Source of the DNA: Actinomadura rifamycini DSM 43936
GTDB taxonomy: Bacteria; Actinomycetota; Actinomycetes; Streptosporangiales; Streptosporangiaceae
Assembly (NCBI RefSeq): GCF_000425065.1
Contig: NZ_AULB01000009.1
Location: 327,267-391,266 of the forward strand
Length of the DNA stretch: 64,000 nt
Reading direction: 5' to 3'
Positions 17,608-26,551 of the stretch are shown piece after piece. A program made the position numbers and the translations under genes. How positions within the stretch are numbered: position 1 is the first letter of the stretch; each line of letters opens with the position of its first letter. The notes below the pieces were generated by a model. The model searched no databases. It had not been told where the DNA came from and was given only the letters and a program-made list of their open reading frames with translations.

Positions 17608-18597
17608 ATGAAAGGCGATCTTCAGAGCGCGGGCCGGGCGTTCGCCTCGTCCATCCGCGTCGACGAGCCCGGCGCGTGGCGGGGGCCCGTCCCCGGCGCC
17701 CCCGACGACTACGCCGCGCTGATCACCGCGATCGGCCCCGGGACCCTCGCCGGCGTCCTCCGCCTGCTCGTCCCCGGGGACGCCGAAGAAGAGCGGCACC
17801 GCACCCCGGACATCCCCGCCGAGGCGCGGCTGTGGGGCGTCTTCGCGACGGGTGAGACCTGCTGGTGGCTCCCTGTCCGCCCCGACCCGGCCGACTGGCT
17901 GATCGTCCTCGTCGGCCGGGGGCACCAGCAGCTCAACATCTCCACCGGCGAGTTCCTCACCCGGTGGCTCGACGGCGGCCTGGACCTCCCGGTCCTCTCG
18001 CTCCCGCCCGTCCGCCGCGAACGCGTCCTGACCCGGGCCGCGCCCGCGCCCGTCCCGGACCCGGAGGTCCGCCGCGACCCGCTCGCCCAGCTCAAGACCA
18101 TCGTCGGCCCCGGCCGACCGCAGGTCCACGACTGGGACGCGATCGAGGGCGAGCTGGGAACGCGGCTCCCGACCGACTACAAGAGGCTCCAGGAGTCCTT
18201 CCCCGCCGCCGTGTGGAACGGCTTCTTCGTCGTCGCTCCGAAGGACACGGCGTCCCACCACGAGATGCACCGCGACCTGCTCGAGGACTGATGCACCGAC
18301 GACCGCCCCGAGGACGCCGATCCCGACGAGTACTTCTATGTCTTCCCCGAGCCGGGCGGCCTTCTCTTCTGCGCGAGCACCGAGGGCCGCGACGTCCTCT
18401 GCTGGGACACCCGCGACCCGGACCCCGACCGGTGGCCCGTCGTCCGCCTCGACTTCGACGGCCCCGTCGACTACGGGTGCACGATCACCGAACTGCTCGT
18501 CGACGTCCTCACCGGATGCAGCGGGATGACGTCCAAGGAGATCGGCGACCCGGCCGCCTGGGCCTGGCCCATCTGGGGCCCCGACCCGGTCACCTGA
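17608..18597 (+). pseudogene. SMI1/KNR4 (SUKH) family gene interrupted by in-frame TGA
   Basis: The frame runs from ATG 17608 to TGA 18289-18291 (227 aa). The same frame then continues for 101 codons to a second TGA at 18595-18597. The downstream part (YFYVFPEPGGLLFCAST, RDVLCWDTRD, RWPVVRLDFDG, ITELLVDVLTG) is the characteristic C-terminal half of two-domain SMI1/KNR4 proteins, and the upstream part holds its beginning (DWDAIEGELGTRLPTDYKRL). One nonsense change therefore splits a gene of about 329 residues. No restart codon follows in that frame. SUKH proteins often act as immunity proteins against toxins; no toxin gene is adjacent. CAGAGT lies 6 nt before the ATG. Sequencing error or read-through cannot be excluded. 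Confidence 0.8.
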
Positions 18598-18659
18598 CAC
18601 CAGTCGAGCCCGAGCCGCGCGGGCCGAGTGGGGGCCGGGACGGCGGGTAGGGCCGGGGC

Positions 18660-19316
18660 ATGGTTGAGGCTGTGCTGTTCGATGTGGACGGGACGCTCGT
18701 CGACACCACGTTCCTGCATGCGGTCACGTGGTGGGAGGCGTTCCGGCAGCAGGGGCACGCGGTGGCGATGGCGGAGGTCCACCGGGCGGTCGGGATGGGG
18801 TCGGACAAGCTGCTCGACCAGGTGCTGCCGGACGGGCGCGACCGGGGCGCCGACGACGCGATGCGGGACGCGCATACGGCCCTGTACGCCCAGTACTGGG
18901 GCCGATTGCAGGCGTTCGACGGCGCGGCGGAGCTGCTGCGGGCGTGCAAGGCGCGGGGGAAGCGGGTGGTGCTCGCGAGTTCGGCGGCCGAGCCGGAGAT
19001 GCGGGCGCTGCGGGCGGCGCTGGACGCGGAGGACGCGATCGACGAGGCGACGTCGGCGTCGGAGGTCGGGCAGAGCAAACCCGCGCCGGACCTCGTGGAG
19101 CTGGCGCTCGAACGGGCGGGTGCGCCGGCGGGGCGCGCGGTGTTCGTGGGGGACACCGCGTGGGACGTCGAGGCGGCGGGGCGGGTCGGCGTGCCGTGCG
19201 TCGGGGTGCTCACCGGCGGGTGGGCGCGCGGCGAACTGGAGGCCGCGGGCGCCGTCGCCGTCTATGACGATCCGCGGGCGCTGCTCGCGAATCTGGACGA
19301 GAGCCCGCTGCATTAG
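18660..19316 (+). CDS. HAD-superfamily hydrolase, phosphoglycolate-phosphatase-like
   Basis: 218 aa. HAD motif I is DVDGTLVDT (residues 8-16), motif II lies in VVLASSAAEPEM, the motif III Lys in SKPAPDLVELAL, and motif IV is VFVGDTAWDVEAA. A helical cap (C1) lies between motifs I and II, as in phosphoglycolate phosphatase and beta-phosphoglucomutase. The substrate is a small phosphate ester or sugar phosphate of unknown identity. TAGGGC lies 6 nt before the ATG, so the message is probably leaderless. Confidence 0.88.
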   Translation: MVEAVLFDVDGTLVDTTFLHAVTWWEAFRQQGHAVAMAEVHRAVGMGSDKLLDQVLPDGRDRGADDAMRDAHTALYAQYWGRLQAFDGAAELLRACKARGKRVVLASSAAEPEMRALRAALDAEDAIDEATSASEVGQSKPAPDLVELALERAGAPAGRAVFVGDTAWDVEAAGRVGVPCVGVLTGGWARGELEAAGAVAVYDDPRALLANLDESPLH

Positions 19317-19325
19317 CATCGCGGC

Positions 19326-19634
19326 ATGAATTCGTCGCGAGCGCAGTCTTTCTTCGCCGGGATGCTGGTCGCCAACAGCGCGCCGCACATCGCCACCGCC
19401 GTCAGCGGGCGCCGGCACATGACGCCGCTGGCCGGGCGGGAGTCGGGCCCGGTGGCGAACGGCGTGTGGGCCGGGCTCAACCTGGCGGGCGGCGCCGTGC
19501 TGCTGCGTTTCGCGCGAAAGGGAAAGGACGGGGCGCGCTGGGACCGCGATCTCGTCGCGTTCGAGACGGGATATCTGGCGTTCGCGTCGTGGATGGCCTT
19601 GTCGGAGCGTTTCTTTCCGATGAATTCCGAGTGA
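19326..19634 (+). CDS. Small membrane-associated protein, unknown
   Basis: 102 aa. Moderately hydrophobic segments lie at about 8-26, 45-62 and 78-95, with a basic middle (RFARKGKDGARWDRD). It resembles small, uncharacterised integral membrane proteins of actinomycetes. I cannot assign a function. The start is 9 nt after the HAD stop codon, and TAGCAT (which includes that stop) lies 6 nt before the ATG, so it may have its own leaderless promoter inside the end of the HAD gene. Confidence 0.65.
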   Translation: MNSSRAQSFFAGMLVANSAPHIATAVSGRRHMTPLAGRESGPVANGVWAGLNLAGGAVLLRFARKGKDGARWDRDLVAFETGYLAFASWMALSERFFPMNSE

Positions 19635-19692
19635 GCGCCTGACGGGAAAACCGTTTGGGCGGGCGCCGGGGCCGGGCGCATGATGGCGTGCG

Positions 19693-22485
19693 ATGAACAT
19701 CCGGTTGGCGGGCGGCGTGGTGGACGCGCGGCGGTCCGCGTGGATCGCGGGGCCGTCCGGGCCCGTGCGGGCGGACGGACCGGGCGCGAAGCCCGGCACC
19801 CCGGTGGCGCTCGGCCCGGAGGACGCGCCGGGCGGCGACGTGCGGCGGGCGGTCGCGGCGCTGCGGGTGCTGGTGGCGGACGGCGGCGACGTCGCGGCGG
19901 GCGCGGGGGTCGATCTCGGGGCGGGGTTCCGGTCCGGGCGGCTGGAGGGCGCGCGCGGGGACCGGCGCGACGCCGTCCTGGCCGCGCTGCGGGCCGTCGG
20001 CGTGCGGGACGCGCGGCGGCTCGGCGACCGGGCCGCGGTCATGGTCGCGCTGTTCGGGCCCTCGGCCACCAAGCGGGTCGGGGCCGCGGCGGCACGGGCC
20101 GCCGAGGAGGGCCGGTGGGACGCGCTGCACGTGGCGTCGGCGGCGAGCGACGTCCTGGGCCCGGAGCAGCTGGAGCGGGTGCTGGAGCTCGCCGCGCCGG
20201 AGCCGGTGGTCCCCGGCGGTTCGCCGTCGGCGCTGGGCGCCGACCTGCGGCGGGTGCTCGCGCCGGTGCCGCGGCCGCGCAGGCCGGACCTCGTCCTGGA
20301 CCTGTGGCGGCGGGTGGCGGAGCACCGGGTCGAGGAGGCGCGCCGGGAGCGCCGCCGGGCGACGCAGTCGCGCCGCGACCGGGTGGCGGACCTGCACGCG
20401 CGCCGGCGGCACTCCGAGGACGAGCGGGTCCTGCAGTGGGCGAGGGGGGACCTCGGGGCCGACGCGTCGTTCGCGGACTACGCGCGGTGGGTGCCGCCGG
20501 ACGCCTACTGGCACATCGCGCTGTGCGGGCTGTACCGGGACGCGCTCGCCGCGACGGCGCTGCTCCGCACGGCCGTCGCGGTCGCCGATCACGGTGTGCG
20601 CGAGGGGCTGGCACGGTCCGCGGACCTTCTGGACGCGGCCGTGGAGCAGGCGCGCGACGACGCGGCGGTGTACGACGCGCGGCGGGTGCCGGGGCTCACG
20701 GGCCTGCCGCCCCGTCCCGGCGCCTACGTGCGGGACCTGCGCCGCAAGGTGGGCGAGCCGGAGGACGCGAGGCTCGCCGGGTACGTCCGCCCGCGCCTGG
20801 CCTGCGCCCGGGACTTCGCCCTCGTGGTGGTGCAGGACATCGTGCGCGCCCTCGACGAGGTCGACACGCGCGTTCCCGAGACCGCGCTGCGCGGCTGGGC
20901 CGAGGTCCCGGTGGGCGGCTGGCGGAGGGGCGCGGGGTACGGCGTGCGGCCGCCGGAGGAGTGGGACGGCATCGGACCGTGGGCCGCGCGGATGCTCGAC
21001 CGCGCGCCGCTGTCGGCCCGCGTCGCCGAGGCCGGCGGGGACGCCTCCGGCGCCGAGGTGATCGGGGACTTCCTCTGGTACGTGGACCTGATCGACGCCC
21101 TGGCGCAGGTGCACGGCCGCGAGCGGGCGCAGGCCGAGCCCGGCACCGGTGAACCCTGGTTCTCGCACGATGCCGAGCCCGAGCCGGACGACCGTCCCGG
21201 GTACGCGTCGGTCACGCAGGCGGTGGCGGGCACCGCGCGGCTCGTCGCCTTCGGCGGGGTGCCGCCCGGGAACGCCCGGACGTGGCCCGCGCTCGTGGAG
21301 TCGCTGCTGACCGGGACCGCCGTGACCGAGGCCCTCACCGGCGAGTTCGCGGTGCCGGCGCCGCTCGCCGCGCTGGACGGCGCCGAGGTGGGCGGCCACC
21401 GCGCCAAAGTGGCGCGCACCGCTCGCGACCTGGCCGAATGGGCCGGTTACATGGGCAACTGCATCGCGGCGTACTTCCCGGAGGGCGAGTCGGGGAAGTC
21501 CGTCCTGGTGGGTTTGTACGGCGCCTCCGGGCGCCTGGTCGCCAACGCGGAGGTGGTGCGGCTCAGGCCCGCCGCCCGCGGATGGTGCGTGGCCCAGATC
21601 GAGGGGCGGTTCAACCAGGAGGCGCCCCGGGAGCTCGCCGCGGCCTTCCGCGCCCGCGTCGAGGCGCTCCCGGGCGACGCGCCCGCCGCCGAGGAGGGCG
21701 GCGCTCCGGACGCCGGCGGGCCGCCCGCGCGTCCCGCCCGGCGCGGCGCCGGGGACCGCCTGCTTGCGGAGGCGGGCCCGGCGCTCCGGGAGCTGGTCCG
21801 GGTGGACGGCGCGGCGCTCGGCGTGCTCGCCGCCGTCGCCGCGACCGCGCCGGACGCGGCGGCGGTGCGGATCGGCCGGTCGGATCTCGACCGGCTCGCG
21901 CGGGACTGCGCCCGCGCGCTGGACGGGCGCGCCGCCGACCTGGCCGGACTGTGGGAGGCGACGGCGCACCGCCCGCTGCGCGACGCGGTCGAGGCGCTGG
22001 ACCCGTCCGCCCGCGACCGGCTCGCGCCACTGTCCGGCGAGGCGCCGCTGCCGAAGTCGCTGCGCCGCCTGGTCCGGCTGCCGGGGATCGCGGACGCCCA
22101 CGCGATCGAGCTCGCCGCGCGCCGCGTCCGCCGCGCCGTCGGGCTGCTGGCCGTCCGGGACGACCCGGCCCTCGCCCGCGCGGTCCGCCGCCGTCCCGCC
22201 GCGGGGCCGCTGTGCGCGCTGGCCGTCCACGTCACCTGCGCGCGTCCCGGGATCGCGCTGGCGGAGGTCGCGGCGCCGCGCCGCGCGACCGTCCCCGGGT
22301 TTCCCGCGGCTTCCCTCGCCGACGAGGACGGTCCGTGGCGGCGGGCGTTCCCCGCCGCGCGGGAGCTCGGGGCGGACACCGGCGCGTTCTGGGACGAGGC
22401 GGCCGAGTACGGGCTGCGGGTCCCGGCCTCGTGGCTCGGGTCGGGCGGCTGGCCCGCGCTGTGGGCCCGCGCACATCGCGGTTAG
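19693..22485 (+). CDS. Large protein with PcfJ-like domain
   Basis: 930 aa. Residues 1-230 are alanine- and arginine-rich helices; 235-560 form a helical region (ADYARWVPPDAYWHIALCG-like, not assigned). Residues about 587-655 contain YMGNCIAAYFPEG, LVANAEVVRLRP and CVAQIEGRFNQ, resembling the Cys-containing core of PcfJ-like proteins known from conjugative plasmids. The last 270 residues are again alanine-rich helices. No transfer genes are nearby, so a chromosomal role unrelated to conjugation is likely. The ATG start follows a weakly conserved upstream region. Function unknown; the domain call is from motif memory only. Confidence 0.7.
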   Translation: MNIRLAGGVVDARRSAWIAGPSGPVRADGPGAKPGTPVALGPEDAPGGDVRRAVAALRVLVADGGDVAAGAGVDLGAGFRSGRLEGARGDRRDAVLAALRAVGVRDARRLGDRAAVMVALFGPSATKRVGAAAARAAEEGRWDALHVASAASDVLGPEQLERVLELAAPEPVVPGGSPSALGADLRRVLAPVPRPRRPDLVLDLWRRVAEHRVEEARRERRRATQSRRDRVADLHARRRHSEDERVLQWARGDLGADASFADYARWVPPDAYWHIALCGLYRDALAATALLRTAVAVADHGVREGLARSADLLDAAVEQARDDAAVYDARRVPGLTGLPPRPGAYVRDLRRKVGEPEDARLAGYVRPRLACARDFALVVVQDIVRALDEVDTRVPETALRGWAEVPVGGWRRGAGYGVRPPEEWDGIGPWAARMLDRAPLSARVAEAGGDASGAEVIGDFLWYVDLIDALAQVHGRERAQAEPGTGEPWFSHDAEPEPDDRPGYASVTQAVAGTARLVAFGGVPPGNARTWPALVESLLTGTAVTEALTGEFAVPAPLAALDGAEVGGHRAKVARTARDLAEWAGYMGNCIAAYFPEGESGKSVLVGLYGASGRLVANAEVVRLRPAARGWCVAQIEGRFNQEAPRELAAAFRARVEALPGDAPAAEEGGAPDAGGPPARPARRGAGDRLLAEAGPALRELVRVDGAALGVLAAVAATAPDAAAVRIGRSDLDRLARDCARALDGRAADLAGLWEATAHRPLRDAVEALDPSARDRLAPLSGEAPLPKSLRRLVRLPGIADAHAIELAARRVRRAVGLLAVRDDPALARAVRRRPAAGPLCALAVHVTCARPGIALAEVAAPRRATVPGFPAASLADEDGPWRRAFPAARELGADTGAFWDEAAEYGLRVPASWLGSGGWPALWARAHRG

Positions 22486-22514
22486 TTCCGTTTCTGCTGG
22501 TTATGTGTGTGGTC

Positions 22515-23435
22515 ATGCGCGCTGTGACTTATGCGGCCTTCGCGGAGGACAACTCGCGGCTGGAGATCGGGGACGTCCCGGATCCGCGGGTGGGCCCCGG
22601 GCAGGTGCTGATCGAGGTGTGGGCGGCCGGAGTGAACCCGGTCGACTGGAAGGTGATGGCGGGCGGTCTGGAAGGGATGATGGAGGCGCTGTTCCCCGTC
22701 ATCCCCGGCTGGGACGTCGCCGGGGTGGTGCGGGCCGTCGGGCCGGACACGCCCGAGTTCGCCGTCGGGGACGAGGTGATGTCCTACGCCCGCAAGGACG
22801 TGGTGCGGGCGGGCACGTTCGCCGAGTACGTGGCGGTGTCGGCCTGGGCGGTGTCCCGCAAGCCGACGACGCTGGACTGGCGGCAGGCGGGCGGGCTGCC
22901 GCTGGCCGGGATGACCGCGCAGCGCACCCTGGACCGGCTCGAGGTCGGCCCCGGCGACACGCTGCTGATTCACGGCGCGTCCGGCGGCGTCGGCGACCTC
23001 GCCGTGCAGATGGCCCGGGCGCGGGGCGCGTCCGTGATCGGGACGGCGTCCGAGCGCAACCACCCGCACCTGCGGGGGCGCGGCGCCGAACCCCTCGTGT
23101 ACGGGGAGGGGCTCGTCGAGCGGGTGCGGGAGGCCGCGCCGGACGGGGTCACGGCGGTCGCCGACTTCGCGGGCGGGCAGCTCGACACGACGCTGGCCGT
23201 GCTGGCGCCCGGGGGGCGGCACGCGTCGGTCGCCGACCCCTCCGCCGCCGAGCACGGCGGGCACTGGATCTGGGTGCGGCCGGACGGCGCGAAGCTCGCC
23301 GAGCTCGCGGACATGGCGGAGCGCGGGGCGCTCACCGTGGACGTCGCCGCGACGTACAAGCTCGACCGGGTCGGGGAGGCGTTCGACGCGAGCCGCGAGG
23401 GGCACACGCGCGGCAAGCTGGTCATCGAACCGTAG
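22515..23435 (+). CDS. NADPH:quinone oxidoreductase / zinc-type ADH-like MDR enzyme
   Basis: 306 aa, medium-chain dehydrogenase/reductase. The GroES-like N-terminus has VNPVDWKVMAGGLEG and VIPGWDVAGVVRAVG. The Rossmann domain starts DTLLIHGASGGVGDLAVQMA. The zinc-ligand cysteines and His of true alcohol dehydrogenases are absent, so it belongs to the quinone oxidoreductase or enoyl reductase type, probably NADPH-dependent. The ATG at 22515 is preceded by TATGTG 7 nt upstream; an in-frame ATG at 22503 would add four residues. Transcribed alone, 29 bp after the PcfJ-like gene. Confidence 0.88.
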   Translation: MRAVTYAAFAEDNSRLEIGDVPDPRVGPGQVLIEVWAAGVNPVDWKVMAGGLEGMMEALFPVIPGWDVAGVVRAVGPDTPEFAVGDEVMSYARKDVVRAGTFAEYVAVSAWAVSRKPTTLDWRQAGGLPLAGMTAQRTLDRLEVGPGDTLLIHGASGGVGDLAVQMARARGASVIGTASERNHPHLRGRGAEPLVYGEGLVERVREAAPDGVTAVADFAGGQLDTTLAVLAPGGRHASVADPSAAEHGGHWIWVRPDGAKLAELADMAERGALTVDVAATYKLDRVGEAFDASREGHTRGKLVIEP

Positions 23436-23460
23436 CCGCCGAGCGGCCCGCCGCCCCGGG

Positions 23461-24519
23461 TCAGACGCGGCGGCGCAGCAGCAGCATCGCGGCGTCGTCG
23501 TCGAGCGGCGCGCCGACGTAGGAGAGCAGGTCGGACTGCAGGCCGTCGAGGGCGTCCTCGGGGTCGTCCGCGGCCAGCACGCCGACCCGCTCGGTGAGCG
23601 GGTAGAAGGCCCCGTCGGCGTCGCGGGCCTCGATGACGCCGTCGGTGTAGAGCAGCATCTGGTCGCCGGGGAAGAGGTCGACGCGGGTGCTCGGCGCGGG
23701 TTCCTCGACCAGGACGGAGAGGCCGAGCGGCGGCGCGGGCTCGGGCGGGTCGAGCGTCGCGGTCGAGGCGTCGGAGCGGATCAGCAGCGGCGGCGGGTGC
23801 CCGCGGTTCAGCAGCGTGACGCCGTCGTCCTCGTGGACCTCGGCGAGCAGGGCCGTGACGAACTGCTCGCTGCCGAGCTGCCGGGCGAGCGCCCGCTCGA
23901 TGCGCCCGGCGACGCCGTGCAGGTCCGCCTCGTCGTAGGCGGCCTCGCGGAAGGCGCCGAGGACGACCGCGGCGGTCTCGACGGCGTCCAGGCCCTTGCC
24001 CTGCACGTCGCCGACGATGACGCGCACGCCCCGCGCGGTCTGCACCACCTCGTAGAGGTCGCCGCCGATCCGCGCCCCCGCCGCGGCGGAGATGTACCGG
24101 ACGGTCGCGCGCACCGGCCCGACGCGCCGCGGCATCGGGCGCAGCAGCACCCGCTGGGCGACCTCGGCGATGTTGCGCACGTCGGCGAGCTCGCGCTCGC
24201 GGCGCTGCCGGTAGACCGCGGCGATCGTCCCGGCGACGGTGACGCCGCCGATGGAGACGAACGTCAGGTTCGTCCGGAAGGTGCCGAGGACGTCGCTGTA
24301 GGCGCCGAGCAGCGTGCAGAGGACGATCGCGAGCACGCCCACGAACAGGGTGCGCAGGACGCCGCCGAAGAGGCTGGCGAACGCGGGGCCGAGCGCGAGC
24401 AGCGGCAGGTATCCGACGGTGGGGCCGGCGGAGAAGTCGACGACGGAGATGACCGCCAGCGCCGCGAACGGCAGCACCCGCAGGGGGAGCGGCCCGTCGC
24501 GGCGCGTGCCGAGCTCCAC
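23461..24519 (-). CDS. Membrane-bound SpoIIE/PP2C-type phosphatase
   Basis: 352 aa. Three to four hydrophobic helices lie in the first 115 residues (for example LPFAALAVISVVDFSAG and LFVGVLAIVLCTLLGAY), followed by a linker helix (YRQRRERELADVRNIAEVAQ) and a PP2C/SpoIIE catalytic domain. Metal-binding aspartates are in GARIGGDLYEV, VGDVQGKGLDA, LLYTDGVIEARDADG and LDDDAAMLLLR. Such phosphatases act on anti-sigma-factor antagonists in partner-switching systems; no kinase or antagonist gene is adjacent. The GTG at 24519 is inferred from length and lacks a clear ribosome site. Confidence 0.87.
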   Translation of the reverse strand: MELGTRRDGPLPLRVLPFAALAVISVVDFSAGPTVGYLPLLALGPAFASLFGGVLRTLFVGVLAIVLCTLLGAYSDVLGTFRTNLTFVSIGGVTVAGTIAAVYRQRRERELADVRNIAEVAQRVLLRPMPRRVGPVRATVRYISAAAGARIGGDLYEVVQTARGVRVIVGDVQGKGLDAVETAAVVLGAFREAAYDEADLHGVAGRIERALARQLGSEQFVTALLAEVHEDDGVTLLNRGHPPPLLIRSDASTATLDPPEPAPPLGLSVLVEEPAPSTRVDLFPGDQMLLYTDGVIEARDADGAFYPLTERVGVLAADDPEDALDGLQSDLLSYVGAPLDDDAAMLLLRRRV

Positions 24520-24593
24520 CTGTGACGCCCCCCGGACGGCCGACTGCCTGAAGCAGCAGCTTAGCGCCACGGACGGCCGCCCGGCCCGCGGTT

Positions 24594-25274
24594 TCAGACG
24601 CCGCCGGAGCCCCCGGCCCCGCCCGCCCCGGCGTCCCCGGCGACCTCGCGGGCGATGCGGTCGGCGACGGAGTCGAGGGCGGTCGCGAGCAGGTCCTGGA
24701 GGGCGTTCATGTCGATCGAGGGGTCCCCGGCGGACATCGCGTACAGGCCGTCGGACGCCGCCATGTTCAGCTGCGCGAGCAGCCCGGGCAGGTCGGGGCG
24801 CCGCTCGACGACCTCGCCGGGCAGCACGGCGCCCCACCAGTCGGCCATCGCGGTGAGCATCTCCGCGCGGATCTGCTGGAAGCGGGCGCGGGCGGCGGGC
24901 TCCTCGGCGCGGCGCTCCAGCAGCAGCATCAGCCCGAGGCGCATGAACACCGGGCGGTCGGCGAAGCTCTGCCCGGCCTCGCGGAGCCAGTTGCGCAGGT
25001 ACTCGATGCGGTCCGTGCCGGGCTCGGGCGGCGCCCAGCGGGGGCGGGCGGGCAGCCACTCGGTGTAGCTGTGCTCGATCACCGCGGCGAGCAGGTCGTC
25101 CTTGCTGCCGAAGTGCCAGTAGACGGAGCTGGCCGGGAGCCCGGAGCGCTTGGTGACCAGGGCGACGCTCGTCCCGTCGTAGCCGCGCTCGGCCGCGATC
25201 TCGGCGGCGGCGCGCAGGATGCGGCGGCGCGTCTCGCCGCTGTGCTGGGTGCGTCGGTCTGTTTTGGGGGCCAC
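24594..25274 (-). CDS. TetR-family regulator of the hsa-like locus
   Basis: 226 aa. The N-terminal TetR DNA-binding domain (about 15-62) includes RILRAAAEIAAERGYDGTS and LPASSVYWHFGSKDDLLAAV. The C-terminal ligand domain is helical and ends in a Gly/Ala tail. GTG start at 25274 with AAGAGG upstream. It is divergent from the hsaA-like gene. The 21-bp palindrome in the shared gap (25324-25344) recurs ahead of the second oxygenase gene at 29071-29091, so this protein probably controls both. The inducer is unknown, presumably a pathway intermediate. Confidence 0.9.
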   Translation of the reverse strand: MAPKTDRRTQHSGETRRRILRAAAEIAAERGYDGTSVALVTKRSGLPASSVYWHFGSKDDLLAAVIEHSYTEWLPARPRWAPPEPGTDRIEYLRNWLREAGQSFADRPVFMRLGLMLLLERRAEEPAARARFQQIRAEMLTAMADWWGAVLPGEVVERRPDLPGLLAQLNMAASDGLYAMSAGDPSIDMNALQDLLATALDSVADRIAREVAGDAGAGGAGGSGGV

Positions 25275-25323
25275 GGACCTCTTGCTATCACACGCCGGCG
25301 AGGCGTAGGTTGCCGCACAACAT

Positions 25324-25344
25324 CCTGTAACGCTTACTACAGGG
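25324..25344. promoter_or_regulatory. Candidate TetR operator, copy 1
   Basis: CCTGTA(N8)TACAGG is a palindrome. Read on the minus strand the site is CCCTGTAGTAAGCGTTACAG plus one G, matching copy 2 at 29071-29091 in 18 of 21 positions. It overlaps a possible promoter (TTGCCG 25310-25315, TTACTA 25334-25339) for the hsaA-like gene, which suits repression. A further CTACAG half-site lies at about 25356-25361. Confidence 0.65.
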
Positions 25345-25378
25345 AAGAATGTTCACTACAGACGACAGGGGGTCGTCC

Positions 25379-26551
25379 ATGACGATCGCTGAACGGGTGC
25401 GGGCGGCCGCCCCCGGCCTCGCCGAGCAGGAGCGCGTCGCCGTCCGCGACCGCTCGCTCACCGCCGAGACCTGGCGGCTGCTGCTCGAGACGGGCGTCCT
25501 GCGGGCCCTGCAGCCCGCCCGCTGGGGCGGCGGCGAGGCGCCGCTCGCCGACTTCCTGGACGGCGTGTTCGAGGTGGCGCGGGTCGCGCCGTCCGCGGGC
25601 TGGGTCGCCGGCGTCGTCGGCTCCCACCCGTGGCAGAGCGCCCTGTTCCCCGAGGAGACGCAGAAGGAGCTCTGGGGCGAGGACGCGTCCCGCATGCTGT
25701 CGTCGTCGTACGCGCCGACCGGCAAGGTCGTCCCCGTGGACGGGGGCTACCGGGTGAGCGGCCGCTGGTCGTTCTCCTCCGGCTGCGACCACGGCCACGG
25801 CGTCATCCTCGGCGGCATCGCCGGGGAGGCGGACGCCGGCGGCGCGCGCGTCCCCGACTACGGGTCGCTCATCCTGCTGCGCGGCGAGTACCGCATCGAC
25901 GACAACTGGCACACCTCCGGGCTCAAGGGCACCGGCAGCAAGGACATCGTCGTCGAGGACGTCGTCGTCCCCGCGCGCCGGTTCCTGTCCCACGTCCGCT
26001 ACGAGTACCTGCCGGGCGTCCTCGCCCCCGGCCAGGAGACCAACCCCGGCCCGCGCTACCGGCTGCCGTGGGCGACGCTGTTCAACCTCGTCCTCGTCGC
26101 GCCGACCCTCGGCATGGCGCAGGGGTTCCTGGACGAGTGGACGAGGACCACCCGCGAGCGGCGGGCGAACTGGGGCGGGAAGGTCGGCGAGGACCCGCTC
26201 GTCCAGAAGCACCTGGCCGACGCGTACTGGACGCTCGACGCCGCCGTCGCGAAGATGCGCAACGCCGCCGTGACGATCACCGAGGCGGGGGAGTCGGGCC
26301 GGTACGTCGAGAAGGAGGAGCGGGCCCGGCTGCGCTGGGACGTCAACCGCGGCTGCGAGCTGGCCGGGGACGCCGTCGCCGACCTCTACCGGATCTCCTC
26401 CGGCCGCGTCGCCTACCTCGACCACCCGCTGCACGGCCGGTTCCAGGACATCGTCGCCGCCCTCGGCCACGCGTTCCTCGCCACCGACAACGTCGCCCTC
26501 GCCTACGCCGCCCGCGTCCTGGGCGCCACGCCGCCGGAGGTACAGCTGTGA
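25379..26551 (+). CDS. hsaA: HsaA-like flavin-dependent phenol hydroxylase, oxygenase component
   Basis: 390 aa, acyl-CoA-dehydrogenase fold, the same size as HsaA. HsaA with the reductase HsaB hydroxylates 3-HSA to a catechol in steroid ring degradation. Visible segments are GVLRALQPARWGG, VSGRWSFSSGCDHG, WHTSGLKGTGSKDIVV and the C-terminal HPLHGRFQDIVAALGHAF, typical of two-component flavin monooxygenases. The ATG at 25379 follows AGGGGG. It overlaps the dioxygenase gene (GTGA). Steroid specificity is by similarity only; related enzymes act on other phenols. Confidence 0.85.
   Translation: MTIAERVRAAAPGLAEQERVAVRDRSLTAETWRLLLETGVLRALQPARWGGGEAPLADFLDGVFEVARVAPSAGWVAGVVGSHPWQSALFPEETQKELWGEDASRMLSSSYAPTGKVVPVDGGYRVSGRWSFSSGCDHGHGVILGGIAGEADAGGARVPDYGSLILLRGEYRIDDNWHTSGLKGTGSKDIVVEDVVVPARRFLSHVRYEYLPGVLAPGQETNPGPRYRLPWATLFNLVLVAPTLGMAQGFLDEWTRTTRERRANWGGKVGEDPLVQKHLADAYWTLDAAVAKMRNAAVTITEAGESGRYVEKEERARLRWDVNRGCELAGDAVADLYRISSGRVAYLDHPLHGRFQDIVAALGHAFLATDNVALAYAARVLGATPPEVQL

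Noticed and set aside
18289..18291. TGA read as selenocysteine in the SMI1/KNR4 gene
   Set aside because: The family has no Cys or Sec at this site, no SECIS-like hairpin was evident and no selenocysteine genes are seen; nonsense mutation or sequencing error is simpler.
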